Shown here: positions 35,404-46,300 of the stretch, one piece after another
Position numbering within the stretch: the stretch's first letter is position 1
Layout: the number at the start of each line of letters is the position of its first letter
DNA from: Chlamydiota bacterium
Lineage (GTDB): Bacteria > Chlamydiota > Chlamydiia > Chlamydiales > JAAZZY01
Reading direction: 5' to 3'
NCBI GenBank assembly: GCA_022601345.1
Contig: JAJACU010000014.1
Span: forward strand, 1-63,757
Length of the DNA: 63,757 nt
Notes under the pieces: generated by a model
Seen by the model: the letters and a program-made list of their open reading frames with translations, nothing else
Told to the model about the DNA's origin: nothing
Database searches by the model: none
Translations under genes and position numbers: made by a program

Positions 35404-36453
35404 ATGGCAGAGAAGTCCGAAAAGGCGACCCCGAAGAAGCTGCGGGATGCTCGAAAGAAAGGTCAAGTAGCCAAGTCTCAAGATCTTCCCGCAGCTTTTA
35501 CGTTTATTGTCGCTATTACAACTACTTTAGCATTCGCAAAAACTATTTATAAAGAAATAGCTTCTTATATTCTGTCTGCATTTCACGCATTTAGACACAC
35601 AGACGACCTCGTTTCAACCCTCCTTAATTATTTAGTATATGGCTTTCAAATTATCTTAAAGGTGAGCCTACCTATACTAGTTGTTACTGTCATAGTTGGG
35701 GTCCTTTGCAATATCGTAATTGTTGGCCCCCTATTTTCGTTTGAAGCTCTTAAACCCGACCTTAAAAGACTTAACCCGATTTCAAATCTTAAGCAAAAAT
35801 TTAAGCTTAAAACTCTTGTCGAACTTATTAAACAAATTCTAAAAATTTCAGGCGTTGTTGTTATTATTTACTACACAATACGCTCTGATCTTAGGGAGGT
35901 TATTTTTGGAGCTGCAATCCCCCCCCTAGGGAGCGCTCTAATTTTCAACTACTTTTTAGTTAAGGTCGTTATTCGAGTTGGAATATTCTTTATTGCAATT
36001 GCCATTTTCGATGTTGTATATCAAAAAATGAACTTTGCTAAAGAAATGAAGATGGAAAAATTTGAGGTTAAACAAGAATATAAAGATACAGAGGGTGATC
36101 CTCATATAAAAGGTCGCCGTAGACAAATAGGTCAAGAAATTGCATATGAAGAAGGCTCAGTTAAAAATGTAAAGAAAGCAAAGGCTGTGATTACCAACCC
36201 AACTCACTATGCTGTTGCATTTGAATATCGACAGCCATCTATGCCCGCTCCTAAAATCCTTGTAAAAGGTAGCGGAAAAATTGCAGAAACAATAATAAAG
36301 GAAGCAGAAGCAAATAGCGTCCCCATTGTTAGGAATGTGCCTCTTGCACAAACTTTGTTTAAAAAGGGCAAAGTTGGTAAATACATTCCAAGGGACACAT
36401 ATGAGGCTGTGGCTGAAATTTTAAAATGGCTAGCGTCGTTAGAAAGGGAATAA
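35404..36453 (+). CDS. sctU: Type III secretion export switch protein SctU (CdsU)
   Basis: SctU is an inner-membrane component of the type III export gate that controls the substrate-specificity switch by self-cleavage. The start MAEKSEKATPKKLRDARKKGQV is a typical FlhB/YscU beginning. About four membrane segments follow, and the cytosolic domain has the NPTH autocleavage site near residue 265. Length is 349 residues. It is the first gene of sctU-sctV-copN-scc1-malQ, the same order as CT091-CT087. Confidence 0.97.
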   Translation: MAEKSEKATPKKLRDARKKGQVAKSQDLPAAFTFIVAITTTLAFAKTIYKEIASYILSAFHAFRHTDDLVSTLLNYLVYGFQIILKVSLPILVVTVIVGVLCNIVIVGPLFSFEALKPDLKRLNPISNLKQKFKLKTLVELIKQILKISGVVVIIYYTIRSDLREVIFGAAIPPLGSALIFNYFLVKVVIRVGIFFIAIAIFDVVYQKMNFAKEMKMEKFEVKQEYKDTEGDPHIKGRRRQIGQEIAYEEGSVKNVKKAKAVITNPTHYAVAFEYRQPSMPAPKILVKGSGKIAETIIKEAEANSVPIVRNVPLAQTLFKKGKVGKYIPRDTYEAVAEILKWLASLERE

Positions 36454-36459
36454 TTTTAA

Positions 36460-38601
36460 ATGAAAAATATGTTACAATCTATTAATGGCTTTTTAGGTGG
36501 TAAGGGCGTTTTTGCCAAAATACGTGGATCAGCTGATATTGTCTTAGCTGTTTTTATCATTGGTATTATTACCATGATTATCTTGCCAGTACCTCCCCAT
36601 GTTATTGACATCTTGCTGGCTGTTAATTTGATGGTAGCCATTACACTTATCATGGTGTCGTTATATATTCCTGGTGCCATTGAGCTATCCATGTTCCCAT
36701 CTATTCTCTTAATAACCACTCTATACCGCCTTGGAATTAACATTGCATCGACTCGTCAGATTCTACTGCATGCATATGCAGGAGATATTATCGAAGCGTT
36801 TGGTGAATTCGTTGTTGGAGGTAACTACGTTGTAGGTGGTGTCATTTTCTTAATTATTACTCTGGTTCAGTTTATCGTAATCACAAAAGGTGCTGAACGT
36901 GTTGCTGAAGTTGCAGCGCGTTTCCGCTTAGATGCTATGCCTGGTAAGCAAATGAGTATCGATGCTGATATGAGAGCTGGTATTTTGGATGCAACACAAG
37001 CTCGAGATAAACGCTTGATGTTGACCAAAGAAAGTGAGCTTTATGGTTCTATGGACGGTGCCATGAAGTTTGTTAAAGGAGATGCAATAGCAGGTATTGT
37101 CATCACTTTAATCAATATTATCGGTGGTTTGATCATTGGTATTGCTCAACACGGCATGACAGCTGGACAATCAGCAAAAGTATATAGTTTGCTGTCAATT
37201 GGAGATGGCCTTGTATCTCAAGTGCCAGCTATTCTAATTGCCATAACAGCAGGTATTGTAACTACACGAGTTTCAAGCAGTGAAAAAGACAGTAACCTTG
37301 GTAAGGAGATCTCTTCTCAGCTTTTAAGCCAACCCAAAGCTTTGATACTCGCCTCGTTTTTTCTACTGGGAATAGGAGCTATTCGAGCATTCCCATTTTG
37401 GCCTTTTGCTATTTTGGCTGTAGCCACAGGAGTCTCAGGGTTTGCTCTACTTAGGTCCAAAAAAAGACTACAGACTCAAGGAGTGGCTCTAGCAGGTGGT
37501 GGAGCTGTAGCCACAAACGTCGATGGCCACGAAGTAATGAGTGGCGAAAGTGGCAGTGATTATGCTCTTACCGTTCCGACAATTATGGAGCTTGGCAGCT
37601 ATATCAGTAAAATTGTTCAAACAGATAAAAGAAACAAAGTCATCACGCATATTGAATCGATGATTCCAAGAATGCGACATGCCCTCTACCAAGATCTAGG
37701 AGTTAGATTCCCTGGTGTACATGTTCGTTATAATTCTCCAGCTTTAAAAGATTCAGAGTATGCAATTTTACTTAACGAAGTGCCAATAAACCGTGGGCAA
37801 GTGGTTAAAGGCCATTTCTTAACCAATGAGACAGAAGAAAATCTTAAGAGGTATAACATACCTTACACATCTTATACAAACTCCCTAGGAATGCCAGCAT
37901 TTTGGGTAGAAGAAAAATATAAGAAGGTTTTGGAAAAAGCAGGCATGAAATATTGGTCTACAGTCGAAGTCGCTGTTTTACATCTATCTTATTTCTTCAG
38001 GCATTATGCATCAGACTTTGTCGGCATCCAAGAGGTGAGAGCAATGCTTGAATTTGTTGAAAAAAACTACCCAGACCTTGTGCGTGAGGTCACACGTTTA
38101 ATTCCTCTCCAAAAATTAACAGAAATATTTAAGCGACTCATTCAAGAGCAAATTTCAGTTAAAGATTTAAAAACTATTATGGAATCCCTTAGTGAATGGG
38201 CTCAAACAGAAAAAGACACCGTTCTACTGACAGAATATGTAAGGACCTCTCTCAAAAGATATATTAGTTATAAATACTCTCAAGGCCAATCAGTTATTTC
38301 TGTTTATTTACTTGATCCAGAGATTGAAGATATGATTCGCGGAGGGATTAAACAAACATCTGCAGGCTCTTACATTGCGCTAGATCCTGATTCGACTCAA
38401 ATGATCTTACAATCAATGCGCAAAACAGTCGTTCCGCCACAAACAGGTTCACAACCCCCTGTTCTCGTGACAGCTGTTGACGTAAGACGATTTGTGCGAA
38501 AATTGATTGAAGTTGATTTCCCCTACTTAGCAGTCATCTCTTACCAAGAAATTGTAGCTGAAATAAAAATTCAACCTTTAGGGCGAGTGCAGATCACTTA
38601 A
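36460..38601 (+). CDS. sctV: Type III secretion export gate protein SctV (CdsV/LcrD family)
   Basis: SctV forms the nonameric export gate of the injectisome. The N-terminal 330 residues hold seven to eight membrane segments, with the family motif RLGINIASTRQILL and the FHIPEP-like ERVAEVAARFRLDAMPGKQMSIDADMRAG region. The C-terminal cytosolic domain (about residues 370-713) binds chaperone-effector pairs. Length of 713 residues is standard. It starts six bases after sctU. Confidence 0.98.
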   Translation: MKNMLQSINGFLGGKGVFAKIRGSADIVLAVFIIGIITMIILPVPPHVIDILLAVNLMVAITLIMVSLYIPGAIELSMFPSILLITTLYRLGINIASTRQILLHAYAGDIIEAFGEFVVGGNYVVGGVIFLIITLVQFIVITKGAERVAEVAARFRLDAMPGKQMSIDADMRAGILDATQARDKRLMLTKESELYGSMDGAMKFVKGDAIAGIVITLINIIGGLIIGIAQHGMTAGQSAKVYSLLSIGDGLVSQVPAILIAITAGIVTTRVSSSEKDSNLGKEISSQLLSQPKALILASFFLLGIGAIRAFPFWPFAILAVATGVSGFALLRSKKRLQTQGVALAGGGAVATNVDGHEVMSGESGSDYALTVPTIMELGSYISKIVQTDKRNKVITHIESMIPRMRHALYQDLGVRFPGVHVRYNSPALKDSEYAILLNEVPINRGQVVKGHFLTNETEENLKRYNIPYTSYTNSLGMPAFWVEEKYKKVLEKAGMKYWSTVEVAVLHLSYFFRHYASDFVGIQEVRAMLEFVEKNYPDLVREVTRLIPLQKLTEIFKRLIQEQISVKDLKTIMESLSEWAQTEKDTVLLTEYVRTSLKRYISYKYSQGQSVISVYLLDPEIEDMIRGGIKQTSAGSYIALDPDSTQMILQSMRKTVVPPQTGSQPPVLVTAVDVRRFVRKLIEVDFPYLAVISYQEIVAEIKIQPLGRVQIT

Positions 38602-38610
38602 GGATAATAC

Positions 38611-39753
38611 ATGACTTTTTCAGATCCGGGCATAAATCCTTCTTCCATAAAGCGCCAAGCTGCCATGGAAAATATGATGCGCAAAATGGCGCGCCAAGAA
38701 ACTAGTCAAGAAGACTTTATGTTAGCTGTTGATGAAGGAAACCAATATATTGCGTCATTAGTTGACAAAGAGATGAAAGCCAAAGCTAAAACTCTAGAGC
38801 AACGAGCAAATAAAGATGGAACCTCTACTAAAGAAGCCCATTTATTTGGAATGGAAGAGACGGATGTACTTCCATTTAGAGATGCTGATCTTAACCCCGA
38901 ATTGGATGCTAAAACACTTTTAATTTTAAAAGCCCATATTTCTGAAACAGACACATCTGAGGAGGTTTTAGAAAAAGTTTTAGAAGCTTATTCTGACTTT
39001 TCAGTGGCAGACGATGCCCTTGAATACTTAGAAAAAATTTCTGAAGATAAAATGCTTGCTCAGATCAAAAAAACAAGGTCTGATTTTAATGAAACTTTCG
39101 GAAGAGAAATCAAAGCAGGCAAGAACATATCTCAAGAAGCTCGGGCATTTGCCTCACAAGGCCTTGGAAACGCCAATGCTCTTAGAGACCTCTACCGCGA
39201 TATTACTGGATCACCTAGAACTCCCAACAAACTTTTTGAAGAGCTCTCTCAACAATTTCCTTTTGAAAAGTTAAAAAAAGTAATCAAATTTCTGCTCAAC
39301 TCTCTTGGGAGAGATTTGAAAGCTAAAGGATCATCAATACCAAAAGCTCTTTTGTTTAGACTTTTGACTGAGACTAGAAATTTACAAGCTATTTTAGCCG
39401 TTTATTTATTTTTCAAAGGGCGAATGAACTTAGTATTTAAAGGATTTGATAACAACGAGCTCTATTTCCCTAAGCAACTTAGCTTCGAGCTCATGGCTAA
39501 GCTGTTTATGCAGCTCTTAGATGATCGCTATCCAACCGCTGTAAAGGTTGTTAAACTTGCAGAAAAAATGGGTATCGATGAAGAAATTGTGGCTCAGGTT
39601 ATTGTTTTTACTCAATTTCGCGATGCGATTAGAAATGTTGCACCTAAGCTCTATCGCAATGTTCAACATCGACAAGAACTTCTCAATGCCTACATGGACG
39701 CTTTGGAAGAGCTTGATGAAGCTCTAGATACTGAATACGAGGAAGAAGAATGA
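38611..39753 (+). CDS. copN: Type III secretion gatekeeper CopN/SctW
   Basis: CopN plugs the injectisome before host contact and in Chlamydia is itself secreted. The 380-residue protein is helical, with an N-terminal secretion/chaperone-binding region, a central HrpJ-like region and a TyeA-like C-terminal domain (LSFELMAKLFMQLLDDRYPTAVKVVKLAEKMG). It is identified mainly by gene order between sctV and a CesT-type chaperone, supported by length and helical pattern. The stop overlaps the chaperone ATG (ATGA). Confidence 0.85.
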   Translation: MTFSDPGINPSSIKRQAAMENMMRKMARQETSQEDFMLAVDEGNQYIASLVDKEMKAKAKTLEQRANKDGTSTKEAHLFGMEETDVLPFRDADLNPELDAKTLLILKAHISETDTSEEVLEKVLEAYSDFSVADDALEYLEKISEDKMLAQIKKTRSDFNETFGREIKAGKNISQEARAFASQGLGNANALRDLYRDITGSPRTPNKLFEELSQQFPFEKLKKVIKFLLNSLGRDLKAKGSSIPKALLFRLLTETRNLQAILAVYLFFKGRMNLVFKGFDNNELYFPKQLSFELMAKLFMQLLDDRYPTAVKVVKLAEKMGIDEEIVAQVIVFTQFRDAIRNVAPKLYRNVQHRQELLNAYMDALEELDEALDTEYEEEE

Positions 39754-40214
39754 TTGCAGACAAATTCACCTTACTTCTCGAAGATCTCTCAAAGCATCTT
39801 TCAATAAAATTAGCACCTGATGAAAACAACTCGTGTTTAATTAATATTCGCGACAAAATTGAAATACAATTGGAGCTAGAGCAAAGCGAGACCTACTTAA
39901 TAATAGGGTCTATCTTAGGCGAGTTACCGCCTGGAAAATTCCGTGAAGATACCTTGCTTTCTGCTTTATCAGCAAATGCTAGGCCCTATCCAAGATTGGG
40001 TACATTTGCCTACAGTAAAAAAGTTAATAGTCTGATTCTTTTTGAAAAAATAGAAGTTGAAGTATTTAATGTTGAAAATATTTTAGGCATCTTAACTCCA
40101 TTTATCAAAAAAGCAATAACATGGAAGGATGCTCTTGACAATGGGCGCTCTGCGCCAACTCACGAAGAGGACTACCTCTCGGGTTCTGACACAACTAATT
40201 TCTTTGGGGAGTAA
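39750..40214 (+). CDS. scc1: Type III secretion chaperone, CesT/Scc1 (SycE) family
   Basis: This 154-residue acidic protein resembles class I secretion chaperones: an N-terminal helix (MIADKFTLLLEDLSKHLSI), beta strands (YLIIGSILGELPPGKFREDTLLSALSAN), and a C-terminal helix. In Chlamydia the Scc1/Scc4 pair binds CopN. The start overlaps the copN stop, suggesting coupled synthesis of chaperone and substrate. The last 30 residues are polar and disordered. Confidence 0.85.
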   Translation: MIADKFTLLLEDLSKHLSIKLAPDENNSCLINIRDKIEIQLELEQSETYLIIGSILGELPPGKFREDTLLSALSANARPYPRLGTFAYSKKVNSLILFEKIEVEVFNVENILGILTPFIKKAITWKDALDNGRSAPTHEEDYLSGSDTTNFFGE

Positions 40215-41807
40215 ATGCAAGAGCTTTTTAAAAAACAGTTACTCAAAAGTGCTTGCTCAGCTCAATGGAAAAAAATAGGACTTAATCCTCACCAGGGCAT
40301 TATTATAATTTTGTCGGCTTTGCATTCAAAAAAAAGTCCCCTGTGTGGAGAATTTTTAGACTTGATACCGCTTATAGAGTGGTGCCCAAAAATTGGGCTA
40401 GATTTCATTCAATTGCTGCCAATAAACGACTCAGGATTTGATAATAGCCCCTATAACCCAATTTCAACATTTGCATTAAATTTTATTTACCTAAGTCTTC
40501 ATTCACTGCCACACTTTGAAAAAAACTCAGTGCTACAAAAGACTCTTCAAAAGATGCAGGCTCAAAAAGTCTCTAAAAACTTTAACTATAACAAAGCGCG
40601 CGCACAAAAATTTAAATTCTTAGAACGCTACTATTTGAGTTATTTTAATCTTATCGAAAAAGAATCAACTTATAAAAGCTTCTTAAAGATCAATCCTTGG
40701 GTTTATGAATATGGTCTCTATTGCGCTCTGTGTGAAGAGCATCAAACAGACCAGTGGCAACTTTGGCCCAAAAGCTGCAAAAGCTTAAACTCAAAACAAA
40801 AAGAAGCCCTTTATGAAAAATTTAAAGAGCGAGTTGACTTCTACATCATGGTTCAATTCTTTTGTTTTTCCCAACTCACATCTGTGAAAAAAGCTGCAGA
40901 GAAGAACAAAGTTTTTTTAATGGGAGATCTTCCATTTCTAGTAAGTAAAACAAGCTGCGATGTCTGGAGCAACCCTAATTTATTTTTAATGAATTATGCA
41001 GTAGGCTCCCCACCAGATGATCTTACCCCTGATGGCCAAAACTGGAATTTTCCAGCCTATAATTGGAAAGAGCTTGCCAAAACAGACTATAAATGGTGGA
41101 AAACAAGACTTAAAATTTCGGAAACTTTTTTTCATATTTATCGCTTAGACCACGTCATTGGATTTTTTCGAACTTGGAATATTCCCGACAACAAAAAGGG
41201 CGCAGAAGGTCATTTTGTTCCTAAAGACCCCAACCTATGGCTAAACCACGGAAAAGATTTTCTAACTGTTCTTATTAAACATTCAAAGATGCTCCCTATT
41301 GGAGAAGATTTAGTGATTCCACAAACCATTAAAGACGTCTTGCGTGAACTTGGAGTTTGCGGAACAAGTATTCTCACCTGGCAAAGAACTGGAGCTGGCG
41401 GAATGGATTTTGTCCCCTTTCCTCTATATACTGCAGCAACAATTACACATATAGCTTCTCATGATACTGTAACACTTGCCCAATGGTGGAATAAATATCC
41501 GAAGGTGGCTAAGCTCTACGCATTATGGAAAGGATGGAAATACACTAAAACTTTAGACTCTAAAAAGCGTCAGAGTATACTGCAAGATAGCCATCAAACT
41601 AGCAGTCTATTTCACGCTAACCTTTTAAATGAGTACCTTGCACTTTTCCCTAAAATGGTCCATAAGGATTACAATAAAGAAAGAATCAACTACCCTGGAA
41701 CTCCTTCAAAAAGAAACTGGCGATACAGATTTATTCCATCTGTTGAACAAATAGTTAACTCAAGGAAATTATCTGATGCGATTAAAGCTATTACTACTTT
41801 GCCTTAG
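40215..41807 (+). CDS. malQ: 4-alpha-glucanotransferase
   Basis: MalQ (GH77, amylomaltase) transfers maltosyl chains between alpha-1,4-glucans and releases glucose. Catalytic regions seen are FHIYRLDHVIGFFRTW with the nucleophile Asp, LPIGEDL with the acid/base Glu, and IASHDTVTLAQWW with the stabilising Asp. Length is 530 residues. It begins right after the chaperone stop. Placement behind type III secretion genes is conserved in chlamydiae although the functions differ. Glucose it frees could be used by glucokinase. Confidence 0.96.
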   Translation: MQELFKKQLLKSACSAQWKKIGLNPHQGIIIILSALHSKKSPLCGEFLDLIPLIEWCPKIGLDFIQLLPINDSGFDNSPYNPISTFALNFIYLSLHSLPHFEKNSVLQKTLQKMQAQKVSKNFNYNKARAQKFKFLERYYLSYFNLIEKESTYKSFLKINPWVYEYGLYCALCEEHQTDQWQLWPKSCKSLNSKQKEALYEKFKERVDFYIMVQFFCFSQLTSVKKAAEKNKVFLMGDLPFLVSKTSCDVWSNPNLFLMNYAVGSPPDDLTPDGQNWNFPAYNWKELAKTDYKWWKTRLKISETFFHIYRLDHVIGFFRTWNIPDNKKGAEGHFVPKDPNLWLNHGKDFLTVLIKHSKMLPIGEDLVIPQTIKDVLRELGVCGTSILTWQRTGAGGMDFVPFPLYTAATITHIASHDTVTLAQWWNKYPKVAKLYALWKGWKYTKTLDSKKRQSILQDSHQTSSLFHANLLNEYLALFPKMVHKDYNKERINYPGTPSKRNWRYRFIPSVEQIVNSRKLSDAIKAITTLP

Positions 41808-43308
41808 CACTTCTCTTTTTTGCTATAATGACGATCAACTATCGAGCTTGTACAGTGGATTAGATCCAAGTTCCATAACACAACATATTGCTCTTTATAA
41901 ACTTTACCCTGAGCTGCCAGTGGGTCAAAAAGCTCTCGAGCACGCCCAAAAACTTTTAAGCAAATGCCAAAGCAACAAAGACACCTTAGCTCACCTTCCA
42001 CTCATCGACCAGTCGATAGATGGCTTTGTCTCATTTATGCTGGGTAAAAGTATAAAAGATGATTTTTTAGACAATGAGTACCTCGATGCCATAGAAGCTC
42101 TAAGTTCACACTTAGGTAATAGATCACTTGCAGGGCACCAAGCAAAAAGTGAGCAAGAAGTTTTGGCCCTTGAAGCGCAAGAAATAGATTTAGGCCGCGC
42201 TATTTTACTTGCCCAACAAGGTAAAGATGTAGACTGGGTGTGGATGAGAAACTATGAGGCTCAACTTGATTTTTTAGCTCTTCAGGTACTCGCAAGGCTC
42301 TCAGAAGAGCCCTCTTCTCTAGAAATTATTCGAGAGATAAACCAAGTGCTATTTTTCGACTCTAAATACCGCTTCCCCAACCAATATATTCAAAATCAAC
42401 ACCATAAATTTTCACAGCTCTCAGCTGTTTTAGATCTCAAACAAGGGGTTTGCCTTGGAACAACTATTGTCTATTTGTGTTTGGCTCAAAGATTGAATCT
42501 ACCTCTTGAGATAATTACACCTCCTGGGCACATATACGCACGATATAATGATGGAAAAAAAATAACCAACATCGAGACGACACACAGAGGCGTTCATGTT
42601 CCCAATGACAATTATTATTCTGTAAATGTTAAGTTCCTTAAGCAAATAGACCTTAAAGAAACTATTAGCTGTGTTTATCTCAACCTGGGGACAACACATC
42701 TTATGGACTATGACTGCACAACTGCACAAAAGTATTATCAAAAAGCCCTGCAGTATCAACCTAATGATGCTCTATGCACTATGATGCTTGGCTATAGCTA
42801 CGCATTTAATAACGAGGTAAAAGCTGCTAAAAAAACTTTTGGTGAGTTGAAAAAACTTTCATTCAAAGACCAAGTGTCCACACTTGATCTTGATGCCTAC
42901 AAAGATTATTTAAAAAATAAAGTAGATTTAGAAACTCTTAAAGCTGCTGTACTTCCTCCAAAGGAGCAGAACATAGAAGAGTTAAAACATAGACGTGAAA
43001 TTTTAGAAAAAGGAACTTACAAGCACCCCAATTTCTGCGCGGGATGGCACATGCTCTCCAACATATATATTGAGTTATCAGAACCGAAAAAAGCTATCTA
43101 CGCTCTTAATAAAATTCATCAAATTAACCCTGATATTCCTATTGTCGAATTCAACCTATCGATGCTCTACAACGAAGAGTTAAATACACCCGCTGCTTGG
43201 AAGCACTATAAAAACTGCGCCACTATTTTGAAAGAGCACAATATCGAGTTGAAAATGATGAAAGACTTTAAAAGAATGCTTCAAAGCTCTTCTATAGAAC
43301 CTCGCTAA
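41776..43308 (+). CDS. Exported transglutaminase-like/TPR protein
   Basis: This 510-residue protein starts with a signal peptide (MRLKLLLLCLSTSLFCYNDD). Residues about 150-300 resemble the transglutaminase-like core of the SirB1 type, with the nucleophile candidate in QGVCLGTTIVYLCLA (Cys near 226), PPGHIYARY (His) and ITNIETTHRG (acidic partner). The C-terminal half has TPR-type helices (AQKYYQKALQYQPNDALCTMMLGYSYAF, PKKAIYALNKIHQINPDI). It could be a protease or cross-linking enzyme, or an inactive scaffold. The ATG overlaps the end of malQ by 32 bases and has AAGGAAATT upstream. Its stop is shared (CTAA) with the convergent ankyrin gene. Confidence 0.75.
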   Translation: MRLKLLLLCLSTSLFCYNDDQLSSLYSGLDPSSITQHIALYKLYPELPVGQKALEHAQKLLSKCQSNKDTLAHLPLIDQSIDGFVSFMLGKSIKDDFLDNEYLDAIEALSSHLGNRSLAGHQAKSEQEVLALEAQEIDLGRAILLAQQGKDVDWVWMRNYEAQLDFLALQVLARLSEEPSSLEIIREINQVLFFDSKYRFPNQYIQNQHHKFSQLSAVLDLKQGVCLGTTIVYLCLAQRLNLPLEIITPPGHIYARYNDGKKITNIETTHRGVHVPNDNYYSVNVKFLKQIDLKETISCVYLNLGTTHLMDYDCTTAQKYYQKALQYQPNDALCTMMLGYSYAFNNEVKAAKKTFGELKKLSFKDQVSTLDLDAYKDYLKNKVDLETLKAAVLPPKEQNIEELKHRREILEKGTYKHPNFCAGWHMLSNIYIELSEPKKAIYALNKIHQINPDIPIVEFNLSMLYNEELNTPAAWKHYKNCATILKEHNIELKMMKDFKRMLQSSSIEPR

Positions 43309-46300
43309 ACAGGCGTTTTTTCATATACAAAAAATAACGTAAAAAACTCCCAAAGCCCTTCTTTTGAAATTTCTACTTGTCCACTCTCTTCATTGTAACT
43401 TAAATGTTTTTCTGTAATAGTTGCATGTTCTTGAATTGCCTTTTCTTCTATTTCATCTAGTGAATCACAAACTTCAGGATGGTCTTGCTTAAATTGTTTC
43501 AAGCGCCTTTCTGCTTGTATAAGTGCTTTTTGAGCATGAGTTAGAAGAGCTTCTGCTTTTTGCACTTGAAGCTCCAGATCTTTAATTAACTCGTCTCTTC
43601 TTGATTTAGCCTCTGGACCTTCACCAATAGCTTGAGATTTTTTAATTTCTAGTTGTCTGGATAATCTATTAAACTTCTGACTCCGATTAGAAATGGCTGT
43701 TTGATGAGGTTCCATATCCCCCTTCATTTTTAAGTATTCTTCTCCAACTGAGATGTCAGCTGGTTCACTAAAAGCTTCTTTTAAGTCTGCTGCTTTTTTA
43801 AGGTTAATTAAAGAATGAAAATAATCTATAAGAACTTCACCCTTAGAGTGCCCACCTCCACTACTTGTTTGCCCTGGCTGAATTTCATGCCTAAAAAAAC
43901 GAAGCATGTTTTGAAAAACATAGCCAGTAAAAAAAGAGGCAAAGCGAGTGGCCAACTCTTCTATAAGCACCTCTTTTTGAGGGGATAAATTTAAAAATTC
44001 AGCAAGCATCGTTAACCCATGTCCATCAATGTACATGTCTTCTTCATCATAACCTGTTCCAACATGAGGACCATAATATCGATACACCCAATTGCGAGCA
44101 TGTGTGTCAAGCTCTCCACTTTCCTCTCGAATAATGGTGCGCAGCGCATGGTCTCTCCAATCAGTTATTTTTACATAAAGCTCTCTTCTCAGAGCAACTA
44201 AAGGGTCCCCCATTTCAAAAGCTTTACCCTGAAGATCATCTTCCTTTTTAGATACTAAACTTCCATAAACCCACCTGGAAGCTTTTAGATAAGGCTCAAT
44301 ACAAAGATCTCTATCAATTCGGCTAAACCGCGTTAGAAGTGTAATTTGTTCAGCCTTATCCAAAGAGGAGAGTTTTAATGCAAGGTGCTTTAAAGTTCTG
44401 CAAATAGGTGCATATGTTTGGGAGGGATCTTCCATATTAACCCCTACAATTTTTACAGACTCTTGCACATTTTTTAAGAAACGTTCAAAGTTTTCTCTAT
44501 GAACAGCGACTGTTACCAAATCTTCCCCAATACCAGCAATCCCTTCTAGGTCTGAGTCTTCGATTCCCGCAAAAAAACTTCTTAGTTCTTCAATTTCAGC
44601 AAAAGGCTCACCTGGGTAGTCAACATCAGGAATATCTTTTACAGAATCAAGATTTTGACTTTTTAAAAAATTAAACTTCGCAGGCAAAGCCTTGTCAACC
44701 TTCTCGAGATCGGCTTTTAATAAAGAAAAAGCTTGCTTTTCTCTGCGATCCTCTAGCTCATGAATTATAGCAATTATTCTTACATCAATAAATTTCATAA
44801 TGTCTCCAGGGCACACCCCTATAAAACTAATGACCTCTTCTCTAGAAAGAGTAAAGTCCCAATCCTCAATACGAACTTGAGCACCTCCTTGAAGCAAAAC
44901 TCCAAAAGCATCAGTATCTCGATTTTGAAGAGCATAATAAAGAGCTGTTCTTCCAAATGAATCTTTTTCATGAACAAGGGCTCCTTTTTCAATCAAAGAG
45001 TCTAAGCAAGCCCCCCTAAAGTATCTGACGAAGTAATGCAAAAGGGGCAATCCATTCATTACCCTAGAAGATACGTCCACTCCATAATTAATTAATTTAT
45101 GCAGAGCACCTAAGGGGTAACTGAGTTCAAAGTCATCCTCCTCTTGAGTTGCTCTACATGCTTCAAGTCTTTCAAAAGCAATATCAACAAGGCCATTTAA
45201 ATTAATTTTTAGAGAGGACAGGTCTTCTGTTTTATCAACAATTATAGCAAGAGGCTCAATCATGCGCTTGCCAATCATCGCATCAATGAGCCTTTCTCCA
45301 TCGAACTCAATCAATGGATCCAATTTTAGATAACTAAAAATTACAGAGGCAGCTTCTTCTGCATTTTCTCGCATTGCAACAAACACTAAAGGAACTTTTT
45401 CAATCTCTAATTGTTCACAACCCGTACAACGCTCAATGTTTCTACAAATAAAATCCCAATCCTTCTCTTCTACAGCAAGCTTGATAAGACTTTGACTTAC
45501 CTCAGTGTCTTGAAATTTTATAAAACCAAAGTAAGCAAAAGCGTTTAAAGTATCAAGGCGCTTGTTTGCTATTAATGCTGCTACAAACTCTGCTTTATCA
45601 AATCCAAGTCCAAAGCAATCAAAATATTTAGAGTCATCTTGCTCATACATCAACTCAGAGAGAGAATCAATTAAGTCCCAGTTTTCATGTTCATAGGCAT
45701 AAAGAGCTAAAGGCTTGCCGTCTATCATAGCCTCGCTACTACCCAGACCATACATGCTAAAGACTTCTACCATTTCCAAATTTTTAAGCTCCAGAATTCT
45801 CCAAAAAACTCTATTAGCCTGGTCTAAATCATGGTTTAAGTAATCTTTCAAATGATATTTGAAAAGAAGCACTAAAACATCCGCACTTCCTGATTCTACT
45901 GCAAAATCTGAAACACAATGACCTTTATCATCTTCTTCGGCAATTGTTGCTCCGTGCATAAAACACATTGAAGTTAATGCAACTGAGCCTTTCAAGACTG
46001 CGCGATGCAAAATCGTTTGCCCCTCATGATATTTAGTAAACATGAACTTCTCAACTTTAGTGATCAAAAGCCTCAAAAGATCAGTGCTTTCATTTTCTAT
46101 TGCAAGATCAACTAAAGTTTTTCCTTCATAAGAAATGCTCATAAGGTCACTGCTGTTCTTCAAAAGATCTACAATAGAGAGCCACTGCTTATTCTCAATA
46201 GCAACCTCCAATGCAGTTTGCTCAAGACCACTCTTGATACTAAAATCGGCACCGTACGCTAGCAGTGAATCAATAGCTCTTGTAGACTGTCCATTTCGCG

